A DNA stretch of 19,137 nt from the NCBI GenBank assembly GCA_044370935.1, contig JBILUQ010000047.1, forward strand, positions 1 through 19,137, written 5' to 3'. This stretch comes from Chth-196 sp044370935 (GTDB lineage Bacteria; Verrucomicrobiota; Verrucomicrobiia; Chthoniobacterales; Chthoniobacteraceae). Shown here in pieces: positions 1 to 8,493 of this stretch (the first letter of the stretch is position 1; the number at the start of each line of letters is the position of its first letter). The notes beneath the pieces are model-generated. The model was not told where the DNA came from and made no database searches. It saw only the letters and a list, made by a program, of their open reading frames with translations. Position numbers and translations under genes: made by a program.

Positions 1-1584
1 CGACTGGTCGGCCCAGATTCCGCCAAGAACCGTGCCTACCAAACTGAAAAGTGCCGCGAAGCATATGATTCCGTACACCATCTTCGAGAGGGACTTCGCG
101 AGTTCCTCGTGAAGTGCCCTTGTGAAAAATCCGAGCATTACGTAAAGCGCAGCCAGTAGGCCGGCCACGAAGGTTGCGGAATAGCCGAGTGTCACAATCA
201 CCACGTGGGTGGCGAGCCAGAAGTTCGTGTCCAAGACCGCCTGCATCATCTGCATTGTGTCGCCGCTCAGCGAGAGATGATGCGCGATGATCAGCGTGAG
301 GAAGCCCGCGCTGGACGACACCATGATGCCAACGCCATTCTTCCACGCCCGCTCCAAAAGCAGCCCCAGGCAGCATGCGCCCCAGCCGATGAATACGGCC
401 GAGGAGTACAGGTTGGTGACGGGAGGCCTGCCTTCGAGGACCATCCTGTAAACCAAGCCTGCGGTGTGGACAAAAAGGGTCGTGATCGTGAGCAAATGGC
501 CCGTGCGGCGGAGACCAGCGAAGGAGGACGGCGCGAGCGTGAAGACCAGTGCGCAAAGGCCCGCCATCACGTAAAGCACCATGGATTTGTAGAACGGTTC
601 GAGATGCGTGAACGTCTGCTCGCGAACACACTTCTGCAGTGTCCCGTGCTCCATGTAGGTTAGATCTTGCAAGTACGCTTCGAGTGCCGCGGAAAATGCG
701 ACTGGATCGTTCGCTCGGTAAGCCGTCCCCATTCTTGCGTAGCCTAGCACGGAGGGTGAAATTTCGTCCCCGCGCGCGATGTTGAAAATGGCCTCCCCGA
801 GCTTGGTCCACTGCCGTCCCGCTTCGCTGGTCGGGTTTTTTACTGGCGCAATAACCAGTGGCGGATCGACCTGATTCATCACCGTTGCCCTCTGCAGTTC
901 GTTGATGAGCTTGCTCAGCGCCGCCTCGTTGTGGGGTTGACCGGCCTGCTGGAGCTTTGCTGCTTCTCTCCCTGCAGGGACGGCGGTGATAAAGGACTGG
1001 ATCTCCTTTTCCCAGTTCAGTGCGTTCTGCGGCTGCACAGTATTCTGCAGCTTCATATAAAGGCTGACGCCATTCCAAAGCTGAAGTACCGCACGGTCAA
1101 ATGCGGTCCGGTTCGCTTGATCCAAGCCCTGGGCGCGCCGGGCTTCATCGCGCAACGCCTCCATCTTTGCGGTGACCTGTTTCCACGAAAAATGTTTTCC
1201 GTCGTTCTCTTGGGCAAGATCAGGCTCCAGCGGAAGGCCTAGCAGTCCCTTTAGGTCTGTATTTACGATCCGAAACACGGGACGGGTGTCAGCCAGTTGC
1301 TGGTTGAAAAACATCTCCAGCATCCACTGCGAGGCGGATAGCATCTTCGGTCCCTTCCACCAATCCATCCAAGGTTGCGTGTTGAGGGTTTGTTTTTCCC
1401 GCAGTTGCAGCAGCGTATTTCTTGCGACTGAATCCAGCGGCTGAGTGCGGCCGCCTGAAAGGCATGGAAGGCTTCCAAATCGGTTTGCAGGTATCTGATC
1501 CGGTTTGTCTTTGGGAGTACGCCAGGATGACAGAATCCAGAGTCCGCAGGTTGCGGCGAACAGAAGGGGAAGATGTTTTTTCAT
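1..1584 (-). CDS. ccsA: CcsA/ResC-like cytochrome c biogenesis protein, partial (C-terminus beyond left edge)
   Basis: System II cytochrome c maturation protein that would export or present haem and, with ResB, attach it to CxxCH apocytochromes outside the membrane. The frame is open from ATG at 1584 to base 1 (528 codons). Residues 4-18 form a hydrophobic N-terminal anchor. About 310 mostly polar residues follow, including the stretch LSGGRTQPLDSVARNTLL. Membrane segments start near residue 335. Family marks are EGRPPVTNLYSSAVFIGW, the FWLATHVVIVTLGY segment, and the last residues LGGIWADQS, which normally run straight into the WGRFWGWDPKE haem-handling (WWD) motif; the window ends exactly there. 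Plain CcsA proteins lack such a long leader; larger CcsBA-type proteins of other phyla carry comparable soluble regions. It follows resB by 95 bp on the same strand. No Shine-Dalgarno sequence precedes the ATG. Confidence 0.88.
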   Translation of the reverse strand, partial: MKKHLPLLFAATCGLWILSSWRTPKDKPDQIPANRFGSLPCLSGGRTQPLDSVARNTLLQLREKQTLNTQPWMDWWKGPKMLSASQWMLEMFFNQQLADTRPVFRIVNTDLKGLLGLPLEPDLAQENDGKHFSWKQVTAKMEALRDEARRAQGLDQANRTAFDRAVLQLWNGVSLYMKLQNTVQPQNALNWEKEIQSFITAVPAGREAAKLQQAGQPHNEAALSKLINELQRATVMNQVDPPLVIAPVKNPTSEAGRQWTKLGEAIFNIARGDEISPSVLGYARMGTAYRANDPVAFSAALEAYLQDLTYMEHGTLQKCVREQTFTHLEPFYKSMVLYVMAGLCALVFTLAPSSFAGLRRTGHLLTITTLFVHTAGLVYRMVLEGRPPVTNLYSSAVFIGWGACCLGLLLERAWKNGVGIMVSSSAGFLTLIIAHHLSLSGDTMQMMQAVLDTNFWLATHVVIVTLGYSATFVAGLLAALYVMLGFFTRALHEELAKSLSKMVYGIICFAALFSLVGTVLGGIWADQS

Positions 1585-1679
1585 CGCACTTGGGTTAGGC
1601 TTTGGAGCTGGGCTGGGATGGAGTCGATGCTTAAAGAAATACAGGGGCGGTGCAGAAAAGTTCGCGCTGTGGGCGCGGG

Positions 1680-3251
1680 TCAAGGCGTCACGGCTGTGTT
1701 AGTCTCGGGGGTTTCCTCGTGCGCGCCTGGAGGTTGAGTTTTGCGTGGTTTGGAAAGAAACCCGACCAGGTGGTAGAGGAACTGCCAGAGCATTCCGAGC
1801 GAGACGATCGCGCAACCCAGATAGGGCGTGATCCAGCTTGGGTTTTTCACCACCTGCAATGAACTCGTGCCCTTGCCTCCGTTGAGATCCCTGCGCCCCA
1901 TCTGGTGCTGGTAGAAGGTCAATCCGCCGTAGCGGAGTGGGTTGTTCATTGAGATGTCGATTTCCCGCTTCTCTGACTTGGCAGGGTGCTCCAAGCGCAC
2001 GCGGCTTTGGAAGTTCTTGGGAATATCCGTTCCGGGGTAAACGTCGTTGGTAGTTTTCAGGAGCGTGAGCGAGAAGGGCTGCTGATAAATCTGGCGGCGT
2101 AGAGAGACGCGGAACGTTTTTCCCTCGACGCTTACTTCCTGCGGTTTGAACCAGGGCGAGAAGACCCAGGTTCCCAGCGAGCCGTCTTTTGAAAGGATTT
2201 CCACCTTCGTAAAGGGGTCGTTGCGTTGATCCATTCCATGCGCCGGCGGCAGGGGATTGAGTAATGCGTTCATGCCGGCACCCTGTGATGCGCAGTTCGG
2301 AAGGGCATCCAGAGGGAGTGGTTTGCCTGCTGCAAGTTGGGACGCGGTGTATTTGCGGGCCAGCGCCTGCGAGGTCGCCGCCTCCATTGGAGGTATCATC
2401 TGAAAGGAGCGCAGCATTTGCTCTCGAAACGCGTTTTTGATCCGCTCCCTGAACTTGGATTCCCGGTTCGGGTCGGCTGCGATTTTCTTTGCGGCTGACA
2501 CAATGTCCGAATCCTTTTCCCCGAACTCTTGAAGCACCGTACGCCAAACCGCCATGCGACCGTCATTTTCCATTGCTCTTTCAGCCTCCGATGGAATTGT
2601 CTCAGCGGAGCTGTAACGGGATTCAAGCATCCCGAGCGCCGTCATTTGCGTGGATGCCGCCTCCTTGAGAGACGCGTGGGAATAGACTTCGCAGTTTGCT
2701 CCCTGTTCCAGAATTTTAATCCGGAAGGGTAGTTCCGAGTTCGCAAGTTCCTTTCCCGCGACTAGGGCTGGTTCTAAGAAGGAGACCACCCGTTCTTTTC
2801 CGGACTGGTCCGATGGCATGAACGCCACAAGTTCGATGTCCCGGTGCGACTCGGAATCAGCGCGCGTTTCCCCCTCCATGAAGCTGATGAAGCTTTCGCG
2901 GGAGAGCAGGTCTGTTGCGAGCTGTCCAAGCAGCAGAAGAATGATGCCCGCGTGGGTCAGGTGGATGCCTGCCTTGCTCCACTTCATCTGGAACCGTTGG
3001 AGGTGGGCTGCAATCAGGTTGATCAGGAGAGAAAAACCAAGGGTGTAGCCGCCAGTGAAAATCGGGGGCACCCACCATGCATCCCCGCTGCGCTTGAGAA
3101 TGACGTAGCTCTTGAACCAGCGGGTTTGAGCCTCCCATAGACCCTCGTGGACTTGGGCGAGGGTGCCAAGGAATACCAGTAAAGTGCTTAAAACCAGCAG
3201 GACAACGGTGAGCTTTAGGGAGGCGAGAATTTTCCAGAGACGGTTACTCAT
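1680..3251 (-). CDS. resB: ResB-family cytochrome c biogenesis protein
   Basis: Partner of CcsA in System II cytochrome c maturation, thought to hold apocytochrome and haem on the outer face of the cytoplasmic membrane. The protein has 523 residues. Three N-terminal membrane segments lie at about 12-32 (LKLTVVLLVLSTLLVFLGTL), 66-83 and 96-114 (HLTHAGIILLLLG, with conserved histidines at its start). A large extracytoplasmic domain of about 350 residues follows, then a final membrane segment at about 474-499 and a short polar tail. This 3+1 membrane layout and the start SLKLTVVLLVLSTLLVFLGT are typical of ResB. The gene lies upstream of the ccsA-like gene in the same direction, which fits a resB-ccsA operon. 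The ATG at 3251 lacks a Shine-Dalgarno sequence. A 282-codon open frame inside it on the same strand is a shadow. Confidence 0.9.
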   Translation of the reverse strand: MSNRLWKILASLKLTVVLLVLSTLLVFLGTLAQVHEGLWEAQTRWFKSYVILKRSGDAWWVPPIFTGGYTLGFSLLINLIAAHLQRFQMKWSKAGIHLTHAGIILLLLGQLATDLLSRESFISFMEGETRADSESHRDIELVAFMPSDQSGKERVVSFLEPALVAGKELANSELPFRIKILEQGANCEVYSHASLKEAASTQMTALGMLESRYSSAETIPSEAERAMENDGRMAVWRTVLQEFGEKDSDIVSAAKKIAADPNRESKFRERIKNAFREQMLRSFQMIPPMEAATSQALARKYTASQLAAGKPLPLDALPNCASQGAGMNALLNPLPPAHGMDQRNDPFTKVEILSKDGSLGTWVFSPWFKPQEVSVEGKTFRVSLRRQIYQQPFSLTLLKTTNDVYPGTDIPKNFQSRVRLEHPAKSEKREIDISMNNPLRYGGLTFYQHQMGRRDLNGGKGTSSLQVVKNPSWITPYLGCAIVSLGMLWQFLYHLVGFLSKPRKTQPPGAHEETPETNTAVTP

Positions 3252-3563
3252 GGGTAGAACGAGAGGGTGATCAGGGGAGCGTTCGAGTGTGCCACTCGAT
3301 AAGCAATCCTCCAGCTAAAACAAATCTTAGCAACACCCATCAGCATTCCAAGAAACGAAAATCCTGGGCCTTGCTCTCAAGTAAAGGAAAGCGCCTTGGG
3401 CGGCGTATGAACCCGTTGGGTGCGGCAAGGGCTGGGATCCGAGGCCCGAAAGTTTGCTGGTGCTGGAATCGCATCGGAAACTTTACGCATACCCCAGCGT
3501 TTTGCCTTCCGAGCGGGCGGTTTTTGCAATAGCACCAAGCCCGCACCCTCTTTTTTTTTGATT
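3252..3563. other. Divergent intergenic region between resB and argH
   Basis: These 312 bp separate two divergently transcribed genes and should hold both promoters, but I see no convincing -35/-10 pair on either strand. A run of nine T at 3551-3559 lies four bases before the argH ATG. The argH frame is open upstream to a GTG at 3420, but the translated extension does not look like ArgH and I treat it as non-coding. No RNA gene is recognisable. Confidence 0.5.
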
Positions 3564-4928
3564 ATGTGGAAAGGCCGCTTTCAGCAGCAAACTGCAGAGC
3601 TTCTGCAGAAGTTTTCGGAGTCCATCTCTTTTGACTGGCGGCTATGGCCGCACGACATCGAGGGGTCTGTCGCGCACTCGGCTGCACTTCTGAAGGCAGG
3701 TCTGATCTCACAGTCAGAGCGCGATTCGATCGTGAACGGCTTGCAGGAGATTGGGCAGGAGATTGCCGCCGGCACCTTCAAGTTCAAGGAGGAGCTCGAA
3801 GACATTCACATGAACATCGAGGCGGAACTCACAAGACGCATCGGTGACGCCGGCGCGAAGCTTCACACCGCACGCAGTCGGAACGACCAGGTTGCACTCG
3901 ATATCCGCCTCTACCTTCGCTCGGAGTGTGACTCGATACTCAAACTTCTCCGGGAATTCCAGTCGGCATTAGTCGAACTCGCATCGGCAAATGTAGAAGT
4001 AGTCATCCCCGGCTACACCCATTTACAGCGGGCGCAGCCCGTGTTTTTTGCCCATCACTTGCTTGCCTATGTCGAGATGGCTCAGCGGGATTGGGAGCGG
4101 ATTGTCGACTGCCGCCGCCGCATGAATGTGATGCCTCTCGGATCCGGCGCGATCGCGGGATCGACGATCCTGCTGGATCGCGCGCTCATCGCTGAATTGC
4201 TCGATTTTCCTTCGATCACGCAGAATTCAATGGATGCGGTGAGTGACAGGGATTTTGCGATTGAGCTGCTTTCTGCGCTTTCGATCGTCTCAATGCACTT
4301 GTCCCGGCTGAGCGAGGATGTGATTCTTTGGGCGTCGGCGGAGTTCGGATTCGTAACTCTTTCCGATGCGTTCACCACCGGTTCGTCCCTCATGCCGCAG
4401 AAAAAAAATCCGGATGTTGCCGAGCTCACTCGTGGCAAGACTGGACGCGTTTACGGAAACCTGATGTCTCTGCTGACACTCATGAAGGGTTTGCCCATGA
4501 CCTACAACCGCGACATGCAGGAGGATAAGGAGGCGATCTTTGATTCCATCGATACGGTCAAGGCGGCGCTTGCTGTCTATGCTCCGATGCTGCGGGCAGC
4601 CAAGGTGAATGCCCCGAAATGTGCATCTGCCGTCGCTGATCCGAATCTTCTGGCGACGGATCTCGCCGATTATCTCGTGAATCACGGCATGCCCTTTCGC
4701 AAAGCTCACGAGGTGGTCGGTCGCGCCGTGGCGCTGTGTGCTGAGAAGGGCTGTGAACTTACCGAGTTGTCTTTTGAGCAGTATCAAGAGCTCTCGAGTG
4801 TTTTCGAAAGCGATGTGCATTCTATTCTCAACGTCCGCCGGTCCATGGAGGCGCGGCAGGCGGTCGGGGCGCCAGCGCCACAGAATGTGTCTTCTCAAAT
4901 CGCCCGTTGGCAGGCGCATCTCGCGTGA
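3564..4928 (+). CDS. argH: Argininosuccinate lyase
   Basis: Cleaves argininosuccinate to arginine and fumarate, the last step of arginine biosynthesis, as a cytosolic homotetramer. The 454-residue product has the usual ArgH length when started at ATG 3564, giving the typical N-terminus MWKGRF. An upstream GTG at 3420 would add 48 atypical residues and is rejected. Motifs: HTARSRNDQ at about 101-109, GYTHLQRAQP at 150-159 with the conserved His, and the fumarase/aspartase superfamily signature GSSLMPQKKNPD at 273-284, in the loop that carries the catalytic serine. There is no Shine-Dalgarno sequence; the leader is pyrimidine-rich (T9). A NUDIX gene follows after 36 bp on the same strand, so the two may be co-transcribed, although their functions are not obviously linked. 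Confidence 0.96.
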   Translation: MWKGRFQQQTAELLQKFSESISFDWRLWPHDIEGSVAHSAALLKAGLISQSERDSIVNGLQEIGQEIAAGTFKFKEELEDIHMNIEAELTRRIGDAGAKLHTARSRNDQVALDIRLYLRSECDSILKLLREFQSALVELASANVEVVIPGYTHLQRAQPVFFAHHLLAYVEMAQRDWERIVDCRRRMNVMPLGSGAIAGSTILLDRALIAELLDFPSITQNSMDAVSDRDFAIELLSALSIVSMHLSRLSEDVILWASAEFGFVTLSDAFTTGSSLMPQKKNPDVAELTRGKTGRVYGNLMSLLTLMKGLPMTYNRDMQEDKEAIFDSIDTVKAALAVYAPMLRAAKVNAPKCASAVADPNLLATDLADYLVNHGMPFRKAHEVVGRAVALCAEKGCELTELSFEQYQELSSVFESDVHSILNVRRSMEARQAVGAPAPQNVSSQIARWQAHLA

Positions 4929-4964
4929 GGAACGCATACCTCTACGCCCTGTGATTCTTTACTG

Positions 4965-5588
4965 ATGAGATTTCACGATTTTGTCAAAGCGGCCGAGGGA
5001 TGGATCACGCATGCGAGAGAGGTGCTGTTCTCCAATCCTTTTGTGGAAATACATCGGGTGAGAATGAGTTCACCGACGCGTAACAGCGCTTTCGAGTGGA
5101 CTGTTTGCCATCGGAAGCCCGGGGTATGCGTCGCCGCTCAAACGCCTGACGGTGGCTTTGTGATGATCCGCCAGGAGCGCGTGCCGATTCAGGACTCACT
5201 CTGGGAATTTCCTGCCGGCCAGATTGACCAGGGTGGACGACACGACTGGGACGCAGTGCGTGAAACGGGCTTGAGAGAACTGCAGGAGGAGGCGGGATAT
5301 GAACCGGTCTCCGACGCTGAACTGGTGTCATTGCAGCATTTCCTTACGAGCGCGGGTTTCACCGACGAGCATTGCTATTTAATGTGGGTGAGGGGAGTTC
5401 AGCCAAGTCCCGGTGGAGCTCATCATGATCCCGGCGAGGCAATAACGGATGTCCGGGTTTTTTCGGCTGCAGAGTTGCGCGCGATGGTTGCGAGCGGCGA
5501 AGTCCGCGACGCCAACACGCTCAGCTGCCTTGCGAGGTTGGCGGCGATCGGCGAATGGAGCGGAGTCGGGTGCTCCGGCTCTCAGTAG
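4965..5588 (+). CDS. NUDIX hydrolase, ADP-ribose pyrophosphatase-like
   Basis: Probable hydrolase of a nucleoside diphosphate linked to another group, with ADP-ribose or a related sugar nucleotide the likeliest substrate class. The product is 207 residues. EFPAG at 81-85 and the helix RELQEEAGY at 104-112 are the NUDIX landmarks. Between them the spacing is about seven residues longer than the canonical G-x5-E-x7-REUxEExGU box when counted from the EFPAG glycine. If the box is anchored at the later GG, the first box glutamate is replaced by Asp. The downstream catalytic REL and EE residues are intact. The ATG at 4965 lies 36 bp after argH with no Shine-Dalgarno sequence. Family assignment is solid; substrate is inferred only from the EFPAG-type arrangement. 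Confidence 0.85.
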   Translation: MRFHDFVKAAEGWITHAREVLFSNPFVEIHRVRMSSPTRNSAFEWTVCHRKPGVCVAAQTPDGGFVMIRQERVPIQDSLWEFPAGQIDQGGRHDWDAVRETGLRELQEEAGYEPVSDAELVSLQHFLTSAGFTDEHCYLMWVRGVQPSPGGAHHDPGEAITDVRVFSAAELRAMVASGEVRDANTLSCLARLAAIGEWSGVGCSGSQ

Positions 5589-5647
5589 CCTCGGAGCTCA
5601 GGGTCCACGCGGGTTTCCCTGCGGCGTCTTCGAGCATCTGCAAAATA

Positions 5648-5690
5648 AAACGCCGCCCTCGGACACCTGAGTGTTCCGAGAGCGGCGTTT
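5648..5690 (-). terminator. Hairpin terminator between the NUDIX gene and ahcY
   Basis: The stem arms AAACGCCGC (5648-5656) and GCGGCGTTT (5682-5690) pair perfectly. After one mismatch they continue as CTCGGA/TCCGAG and then CAC/GTG, closing a CTGA loop at 5667-5670, with one bulged base. Read on the minus strand, the hairpin begins 19 bases after the ahcY stop and is followed by TTTTATTTTG, a good intrinsic terminator. On the plus strand the T-tract is weak, but the hairpin lies 59 bases after the NUDIX stop and may act in both directions. Confidence 0.85.
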
Positions 5691-5709
5691 GTGGAATCAA
5701 CAACCGCGT

Positions 5710-7134
5710 TTAGTAGCGGTAATGCTCAGGCTTGTACGGGCCCTCGACTGGAGAACCGATGTAGTCGGCTTGTTCCTTGGTGAGGACGGTGAGCTTGACA
5801 CCGATTTTATCGAGGTGCAGGCGGGCTACTTCCTCATCGAGTTTCTTCGGAAGCACAAATACCGACGGCTTGTAGAGGTCGCGGTTCTTCCAAAGATCGA
5901 TCTGTGCTAGCACCTGGTTCGAGAAGCTGGTGGACATGACGAAGCTTGGATGGCCAGTTGCGCAACCGAGGTTCACGAGACGTCCTTCAGCAAGCAGGAA
6001 GATTTCGTGACCGTCCTCAAAGTGGTACTTGTCCACCTGTGGCTTGATGTTGGTCCGCTTCACTCCCGGAGCCGCGTTGAGGCGGTCCACTTGGATCTCG
6101 TTGTCGAAGTGGCCAATGTTTGCGATGATCGCCTGGTCCTTCATCTTCTTCATGTGATCAAAGGTGATCACGTCCACGTTACCGGTGGTGGTGACGTAAA
6201 TATCGCCGCGACCTAGGGTATCCTCCAAGGTGGTGACTTCGTATCCTTCCATTGATGCCTGCAGCGCGTTGATCGGATCGATTTCCGTCACAATGACGCG
6301 TGCTCCCTGGCCGCGAAGAGATTGAGCGGAACCCTTGCCCACGTCGCCGTAGCCGCACACGACCGCCACTTTGCCCGAGATCATCACGTCAATCGCGCGA
6401 TTGAGACCGTCGATGAGCGAGTGCCGGCACCCGTAGAGGTTGTCGAATTTCGACTTCGTGACGGAATCGTTCACGTTGAAGGCGGGAACTAGGAGTTTTG
6501 CCTGTTCCTGGAGTTTGTAGAGCCGGTGCACTCCGGTGGTTGTTTCTTCGGAAACGCCGCGCCACTCTTTGACGATGTTCTGCCAGTAGATCGGGTTTTC
6601 GCGGTGGATTTCCTTGAGCAGATTTTTGATGACCTGCTCCTCTGTGTTCGAGCTTGGCGTGTTCACCCAATCACTGCCGTTCTCAAGCTCGTTGCCCTTG
6701 TGAATGATGAGCGTTACGTCGCCGCCGTCATCCACCACGAGCTGCGGTCCTTTGCCGTCTGGGAAAGAAACCGCCTGCTGCGTGCACCACCAGTATTCTT
6801 CGAGCGTCTCGCCCTTCCACGCAAAGACAGGAATTCCCGTCGCTGCAATGGCCGCCGCAGCGTGGTCTTGGGTTGAAAAAATGTTGCAGCTCGCCCAGCG
6901 CACGTTCGCGCCAAGATCCACCAGTGTTTCAATCAACACCGCGGTCTGAATCGTCATGTGCAGCGATCCAGTGATGCGCACGTCTTTCAGCGGTTTCTGC
7001 GGTGCATACTTCTCGCGGATCGACATCAGTCCCGGCATTTCCTTCTCTGCGATAGTGATCTCTTTTCGGCCCCAGTCTGCGAGAGACAGGTCGCGTACCT
7101 TGAAGTCGGTGTGTTTGCGGGTTTCGGTTAGCAT
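5710..7134 (-). CDS. ahcY: Adenosylhomocysteinase (S-adenosylhomocysteine hydrolase)
   Basis: NAD-dependent cytosolic enzyme that reversibly splits S-adenosylhomocysteine into adenosine and homocysteine, removing the product inhibitor of methyltransferases. The start is ATG 7134 (MLTETRKHTDFKVRDLSLAD), giving 474 residues, the usual bacterial length. A start at 7254 would overlap metK and add a non-conserved basic leader. Motifs: SLHMTIQTAVLIETL at 57-71, CNIFSTQDHAAAAIA at 83-97, SKFDNLYGCRHS at 228-239, and the NAD-binding loop GYGDVGKG at 261-268. The C-terminus ends KPEHYRY as expected. It lies 74 bp downstream of metK on the same strand, so the two make an SAM-synthesis and SAH-removal unit. 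A strong terminator lies just after the stop. No Shine-Dalgarno sequence is present. Confidence 0.97.
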   Translation of the reverse strand: MLTETRKHTDFKVRDLSLADWGRKEITIAEKEMPGLMSIREKYAPQKPLKDVRITGSLHMTIQTAVLIETLVDLGANVRWASCNIFSTQDHAAAAIAATGIPVFAWKGETLEEYWWCTQQAVSFPDGKGPQLVVDDGGDVTLIIHKGNELENGSDWVNTPSSNTEEQVIKNLLKEIHRENPIYWQNIVKEWRGVSEETTTGVHRLYKLQEQAKLLVPAFNVNDSVTKSKFDNLYGCRHSLIDGLNRAIDVMISGKVAVVCGYGDVGKGSAQSLRGQGARVIVTEIDPINALQASMEGYEVTTLEDTLGRGDIYVTTTGNVDVITFDHMKKMKDQAIIANIGHFDNEIQVDRLNAAPGVKRTNIKPQVDKYHFEDGHEIFLLAEGRLVNLGCATGHPSFVMSTSFSNQVLAQIDLWKNRDLYKPSVFVLPKKLDEEVARLHLDKIGVKLTVLTKEQADYIGSPVEGPYKPEHYRY

Positions 7135-7208
7135 GGTGTTTGGTTTGGGTTGCAGGCGTTTTTGTTCGGGGAAATGTGGTTGTTTGGAGAGCGATTTTTT
7201 CGGCTGTC

Positions 7209-8378
7209 TTAGATTGCCTTTCTGAGGGCTTCGGCTTTGTCTGTGCGCTCCCACGTGATATCCGGGTCGGCTTTGCCGAAATGTCCGTAATTTGTCGTCT
7301 TCAGGTAGATGGGGCGCAGCAGATCAAGGTCGCGCACAATGTGGGCTGGCTTGAACGAGAATACATCGGTCACAGCCTTCTCGATTTTTTCCTCAGCCAC
7401 TTGGTTAGTGCCAAATGTGTTCACATTCACGCTCACCGGGTCCGGATAACCAATGGCGTAAGCAAACTGCACTTCGCAACGGTCTGCCAGGCCCGATGCG
7501 ATCACGTTCTTCGCAACATACCGTCCCATGTACGCTGCAGAACGGTCCACCTTCGACGGATCTTTGCCAGAAAACGCCCCGCCTCCGTGGCGGCCCATTC
7601 CACCGTAGGTGTCCACAATGATCTTCCTCCCAGTCAGGCCTGTGTCGCCCTGCGGCCCGCCAACGACGAACCTTCCCGTTGGATTGATTAAAAATTGCGT
7701 GTCCTTCGTGATCAACTCGCCCGGAAGTTCCTTGCGAATCACCTCATCAATGAGGAAAGAACGGATGGTTTCATGTGTGACGGATTCCGCGTGTTGCGTT
7801 GAGATCACCACGTTGGAAATGCCAATGATTTTTTGTCCCTCGTAGATCACCGAGACTTGTGTCTTCGCATCCGGACGCAGCCAGTTCACGATTCCCGCCT
7901 TGCGAATCTTGGTGATCGCCCGTCCAAGCCTGTGAGCGAACATGACGGGCGCGGGCATTAATTCCGGAGTCTCGTTGCAGGCGTATCCGAACATGAGGCC
8001 TTGGTCTCCAGCACCCTGTTCATCGGTGTCTTTCCCTGCTGCGGCTCGCGCGTCCACGCCCTGCGCGATGTCAGGAGACTGCGATGTGATGATGTTCATC
8101 ACAAAAACTTTGTCCGCGTGAAAGATGTCGTCGTCGTTCGTGTAGCCGATTTCTCGAATGGCTTGGCGGACCAGGGCGGTATAGTCGAGGGATGCGCGGG
8201 TGGTGATTTCACCGCCGACAACGACTACGTTGCTCTTGGCGTAGGTCTCGCAAGCAACGCGGCTTGTCGGATCCTGGGCGAGGCACGCATCGAGGACAGC
8301 GTCGGAGATGGTGTCGCAGACTTTGTCGGGATGACCTTCGCCGACGGATTCGGAGGAGAAAATGGAACGACGTGACAT
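7209..8378 (-). CDS. metK: S-adenosylmethionine synthetase
   Basis: Makes S-adenosylmethionine from methionine and ATP in the cytosol, normally as a tetramer with metal ions. The product is 389 residues, normal for MetK. Motifs: ESVGEGHPDK at about 10-19 with the ATP-site His16 and Asp18, the first signature GAGDQGLMFGYA at 122-133, and the glycine-rich loop GGGAFSGKDPSKVDRSAAY at 265-283. The start at ATG 8378 gives the family-typical MSRRSIFSSESV. The leader of about 80 nt from the predicted start of transcription is C-rich next to the ATG and lacks a Shine-Dalgarno sequence. ahcY follows after 74 bp. A divergent ArsR-methyltransferase regulator gene and a shared palindrome upstream suggest direct control by that regulator. 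Confidence 0.97.
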   Translation of the reverse strand: MSRRSIFSSESVGEGHPDKVCDTISDAVLDACLAQDPTSRVACETYAKSNVVVVGGEITTRASLDYTALVRQAIREIGYTNDDDIFHADKVFVMNIITSQSPDIAQGVDARAAAGKDTDEQGAGDQGLMFGYACNETPELMPAPVMFAHRLGRAITKIRKAGIVNWLRPDAKTQVSVIYEGQKIIGISNVVISTQHAESVTHETIRSFLIDEVIRKELPGELITKDTQFLINPTGRFVVGGPQGDTGLTGRKIIVDTYGGMGRHGGGAFSGKDPSKVDRSAAYMGRYVAKNVIASGLADRCEVQFAYAIGYPDPVSVNVNTFGTNQVAEEKIEKAVTDVFSFKPAHIVRDLDLLRPIYLKTTNYGHFGKADPDITWERTDKAEALRKAI

Positions 8379-8430
8379 TAGGGGCGGGTGGGGTGAGTGG
8401 TGTGTGTTTTGACTTGGTGCGTGTGCCGCG

Positions 8431-8455
8431 CTGGGAGCCTAGGTTCCGGCTCCAG
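8431..8455 (-). promoter_or_regulatory. Hairpin in the metK 5' leader
   Basis: CTG(G)GAGCC at 8431-8439 pairs with GGCTCCAG at 8448-8455, giving an eight-pair stem with one bulged G and an eight-base loop. It would lie at the very start of the metK transcript. It does not match the conserved cores of SAM-I or other SAM or SAH riboswitches as I remember them. It may stabilise the transcript or be incidental. Confidence 0.4.
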
Positions 8456-8465
8456 TGAGGCTGTT

Positions 8466-8493
8466 GATATATTGACGCATCATGATGTGTCAA
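8466..8493 (-). promoter_or_regulatory. metK: Candidate metK-ahcY promoter
   Basis: Read on the minus strand, TTGACA (8493-8488) is a consensus -35 box, followed by a 16-bp spacer and TATATC (8471-8466, four of six -10 positions). The predicted transcription start near 8459 gives a leader of about 80 nt. The -35 box lies inside one arm of the palindrome, so a protein bound there would block RNA polymerase. Assignment is by sequence only. Confidence 0.6.

Noticed and set aside
205..663. Plus-strand 152-codon frame near the left edge
   Set aside because: Antisense to the partial ccsA-like gene, whose membrane segments and family motifs are clear on the minus strand.
1699..2547. A 282-codon frame overlapping resB on the same strand
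   Set aside because: Basic, proline- and arginine-rich shadow of the resB frame; resB membrane and family features are in the other frame.
3420..3563. N-terminal extension of argH from a GTG
   Set aside because: MWKGRF at 3564 is the standard ArgH N-terminus; the upstream frame crosses a T9 run and is unlike any ArgH. I also considered phase variation at T9, but the run is upstream of the true start.
4290..4937. A 215-codon open frame antisense to argH
   Set aside because: Lies wholly opposite conserved argH sequence and has no protein-like features.
7135..7254. Upstream start for ahcY
   Set aside because: It would overlap metK and add a basic leader not found in adenosylhomocysteinases.
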